From assembly GCF_002943415.1 (NCBI RefSeq), contig NZ_PTQZ01000062.1:565-8244 (forward strand): a stretch of 7,680 bases of DNA, read 5' to 3'. Below the pieces are notes generated by a model that did no database searches, was not told the DNA's origin, and saw only the letters and a list, made by a program, of their open reading frames with translations. Source of the stretch: Amnimonas aquatica. GTDB taxonomy: Bacteria; Pseudomonadota; Gammaproteobacteria; Pseudomonadales; Moraxellaceae. A program made the position numbers and the translations under genes. Shown here piece after piece: positions 6,728 to 7,680 of this stretch. Position 1 is the stretch's first letter. Every line of letters begins with the position of its first letter.

Positions 6728-7221
6728 GTCGATCACGCAACACATTCTGGGCCATCGGTCTGCTGGCTCTGGTCTTCGCGGGTCTGGGTGCTCTCAGCCT
6801 GCTTTCTGACCAGGCTCCCCAGCCAATTGCCCAAGCGGCGGCTGACACCATCGTGGTTCATAAAAGCCCGACCTGCGGATGCTGTGGCAAGTGGGTGGAC
6901 CACCTCAAGGCCGAGGGCTTTGCTGTCGAGGTCCATGACGAAGGGGACATGAATGCCGTCAAGTCGCGCCTGGGCATCCCGGCGCGCCTGGCGTCTTGCC
7001 ATACCGCCACGGTCGGTGGCTACCTGATCGAAGGGCATGTCGCGGCAGCGGACATCAAACGACTGCTGCAGGAAAAGCCCAAGGCTCAGGGCCTGGCTGT
7101 GCCCGGCATGCCGGTGGGATCACCGGGTATGGAGGTGGGAGATCAACGCATGCCCTACGAGACCCTGCTCTTCAGCGGCGAGGAGACCACAACCTATGCT
7201 CGCCATGGTGACGTGCAGTGA
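6724..7221 (+). CDS. copG: DUF411 / CopG-like periplasmic copper-binding protein
   Basis: A 165-residue protein with an N-terminal signal or anchor (hydrophobic about 8-27) and a DUF411 domain from about 42 to 160. Diagnostic motifs are K-S-P-T-C51-G-C53-C54-G-K-W near the N-terminus, S91-C92-H93-T-A, G-Y-L-I-E-G-H-V (99-106), and A-V-P-G-M129-P-V-G-S-P-G-M136-E. CopG proteins of this family are known from copper-resistance loci; they have a thioredoxin-like fold and bind a Cys-bridged copper cluster. The four Cys seen here (51, 53, 54, 92) fit that mode. The start ATG overlaps the cytochrome stop (ATGA), with GAGGAAGG 9 nt upstream. Tight coupling to the cytochrome suggests a shared redox role, which is inference. 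The gene looks complete and is the last intact gene of the operon. Confidence 0.9.
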   Translation: MSRSRNTFWAIGLLALVFAGLGALSLLSDQAPQPIAQAAADTIVVHKSPTCGCCGKWVDHLKAEGFAVEVHDEGDMNAVKSRLGIPARLASCHTATVGGYLIEGHVAAADIKRLLQEKPKAQGLAVPGMPVGSPGMEVGDQRMPYETLLFSGEETTTYARHGDVQ

Positions 7222-7236
7222 GCACTTGGCGTGTGA

Positions 7237-7680
7237 TCGGACTCGGCCGTGGCCACCTTGAAGCAGCTGCAAGAGCTGACAGGGGCCGAGAAAAACGACC
7301 TGGTCTTCCCCGGCACTCGGAACTACTGGCGCCCGATTTCTGAGAATACGATCAACAAGGCTTTGCGCGTCATGGGCTACGGCACGGACGAGCTATGCGG
7401 GCATGGCTTTCGTACGATGGCCTGTGGCGCGTTGATTCAATCCGGCTTGTGGCAAGAAGACGCTGTCGAACGCCAGATGAGCCATAAAGAGAGAAATAGC
7501 GTACGCCTGGCCTACTCCCACGCTGCCGAGTTCCTTCAAGAGCGTCGACTGATGATGCAATGGTGGGCGGACTACCTAGACGCGAACCGCCTGGAGCACG
7601 TGACACCGTTCGACTATGCACACACAGAGCTCGGAGCCGAAGAGCACGCAGGCACGGTCGTGGCGATCAAGCGCAGCCCC
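7237..7680 (+). pseudogene. 5'-truncated tyrosine recombinase (phage/P4-type integrase), running off the window
   Basis: The frame opens after an in-frame TGA (7234-7236) and stays open to the window end. Homology begins abruptly in the catalytic domain (V-A-T-L-K, GTG at 7249). Counted from that GTG, the frame shows F20-P-G-T-R-N, H52-G-F-R55, the Q-M-S-H79 block and the catalytic Tyr in L-A-Y89-S-H-A. A typical E-R-R-x-M-M-Q-W-W-A-D-Y-L tail follows at 98-110. The arm-binding and core-binding domains and the first catalytic Arg are missing, so this copy cannot be an active recombinase. No start with a good ribosome site is seen. It begins within about 20 bp of the end of the DUF411 gene, which marks a recombination junction. 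The 3' end lies beyond the window. An origin from a genomic-island integrase is likely. Confidence 0.85.

Overview
The window holds a compact copper-resistance locus lying between remnants of mobile elements in a GC-rich Gram-negative bacterium. The family make-up (heavy-metal CopR/CopS-type two-component system, TolC-type outer-membrane protein, Tat-exported multicopper oxidase, DUF411/CopG-type protein) fits a beta- or gammaproteobacterium. Nothing in the sequence fixes the genus.

Layout. At 1-175 (minus) is a fragment of an IS3-family transposase that runs off the left edge and breaks at an in-frame TAG. A non-coding strip of about 115 bp with repeated TGACC/GGTCA words follows. Next, on the minus strand, are a sensor kinase (291-1676) and a response regulator (1657-2349). 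They form an overlapping pair, regulator first. A divergent control region (about 2350-2564) carries an imperfect inverted repeat, TGACA-N4-TGTAA, placed like a CopR-type operator.

The plus strand then carries five tightly spaced genes that look like one operon: a TolC-family outer-membrane lipoprotein with a Met/His-rich C-terminal tail (2565-4199); a small secreted Met/His-rich protein (4239-4655); a Tat-exported two-domain multicopper oxidase (4655-6124); a membrane-anchored c-type cytochrome (6140-6727); and a DUF411/CopG-like Cys-motif protein (6724-7221). The last four junctions are a 39-nt gap, a 1-nt overlap, a 15-nt gap and a 4-nt overlap. Directly after the operon, the C-terminal half of a tyrosine recombinase (7237 to the window end) begins in mid-domain.

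Inferred working model: the sensor kinase detects periplasmic copper and phosphorylates the regulator, which binds the divergent box. The five products act in the envelope. The Met-rich protein, the TolC tail and the oxidase arms would bind Cu(I); the oxidase would convert it to the less toxic Cu(II); the cytochrome and CopG-like protein would supply redox chemistry. No RND pump, membrane-fusion protein or P-type ATPase is encoded between the two mobile-element remnants, so how the TolC protein is used is open. The most striking feature is a shared M-D-H-S / M-x-G-M vocabulary across the TolC tail, the small protein and both ends of the oxidase.
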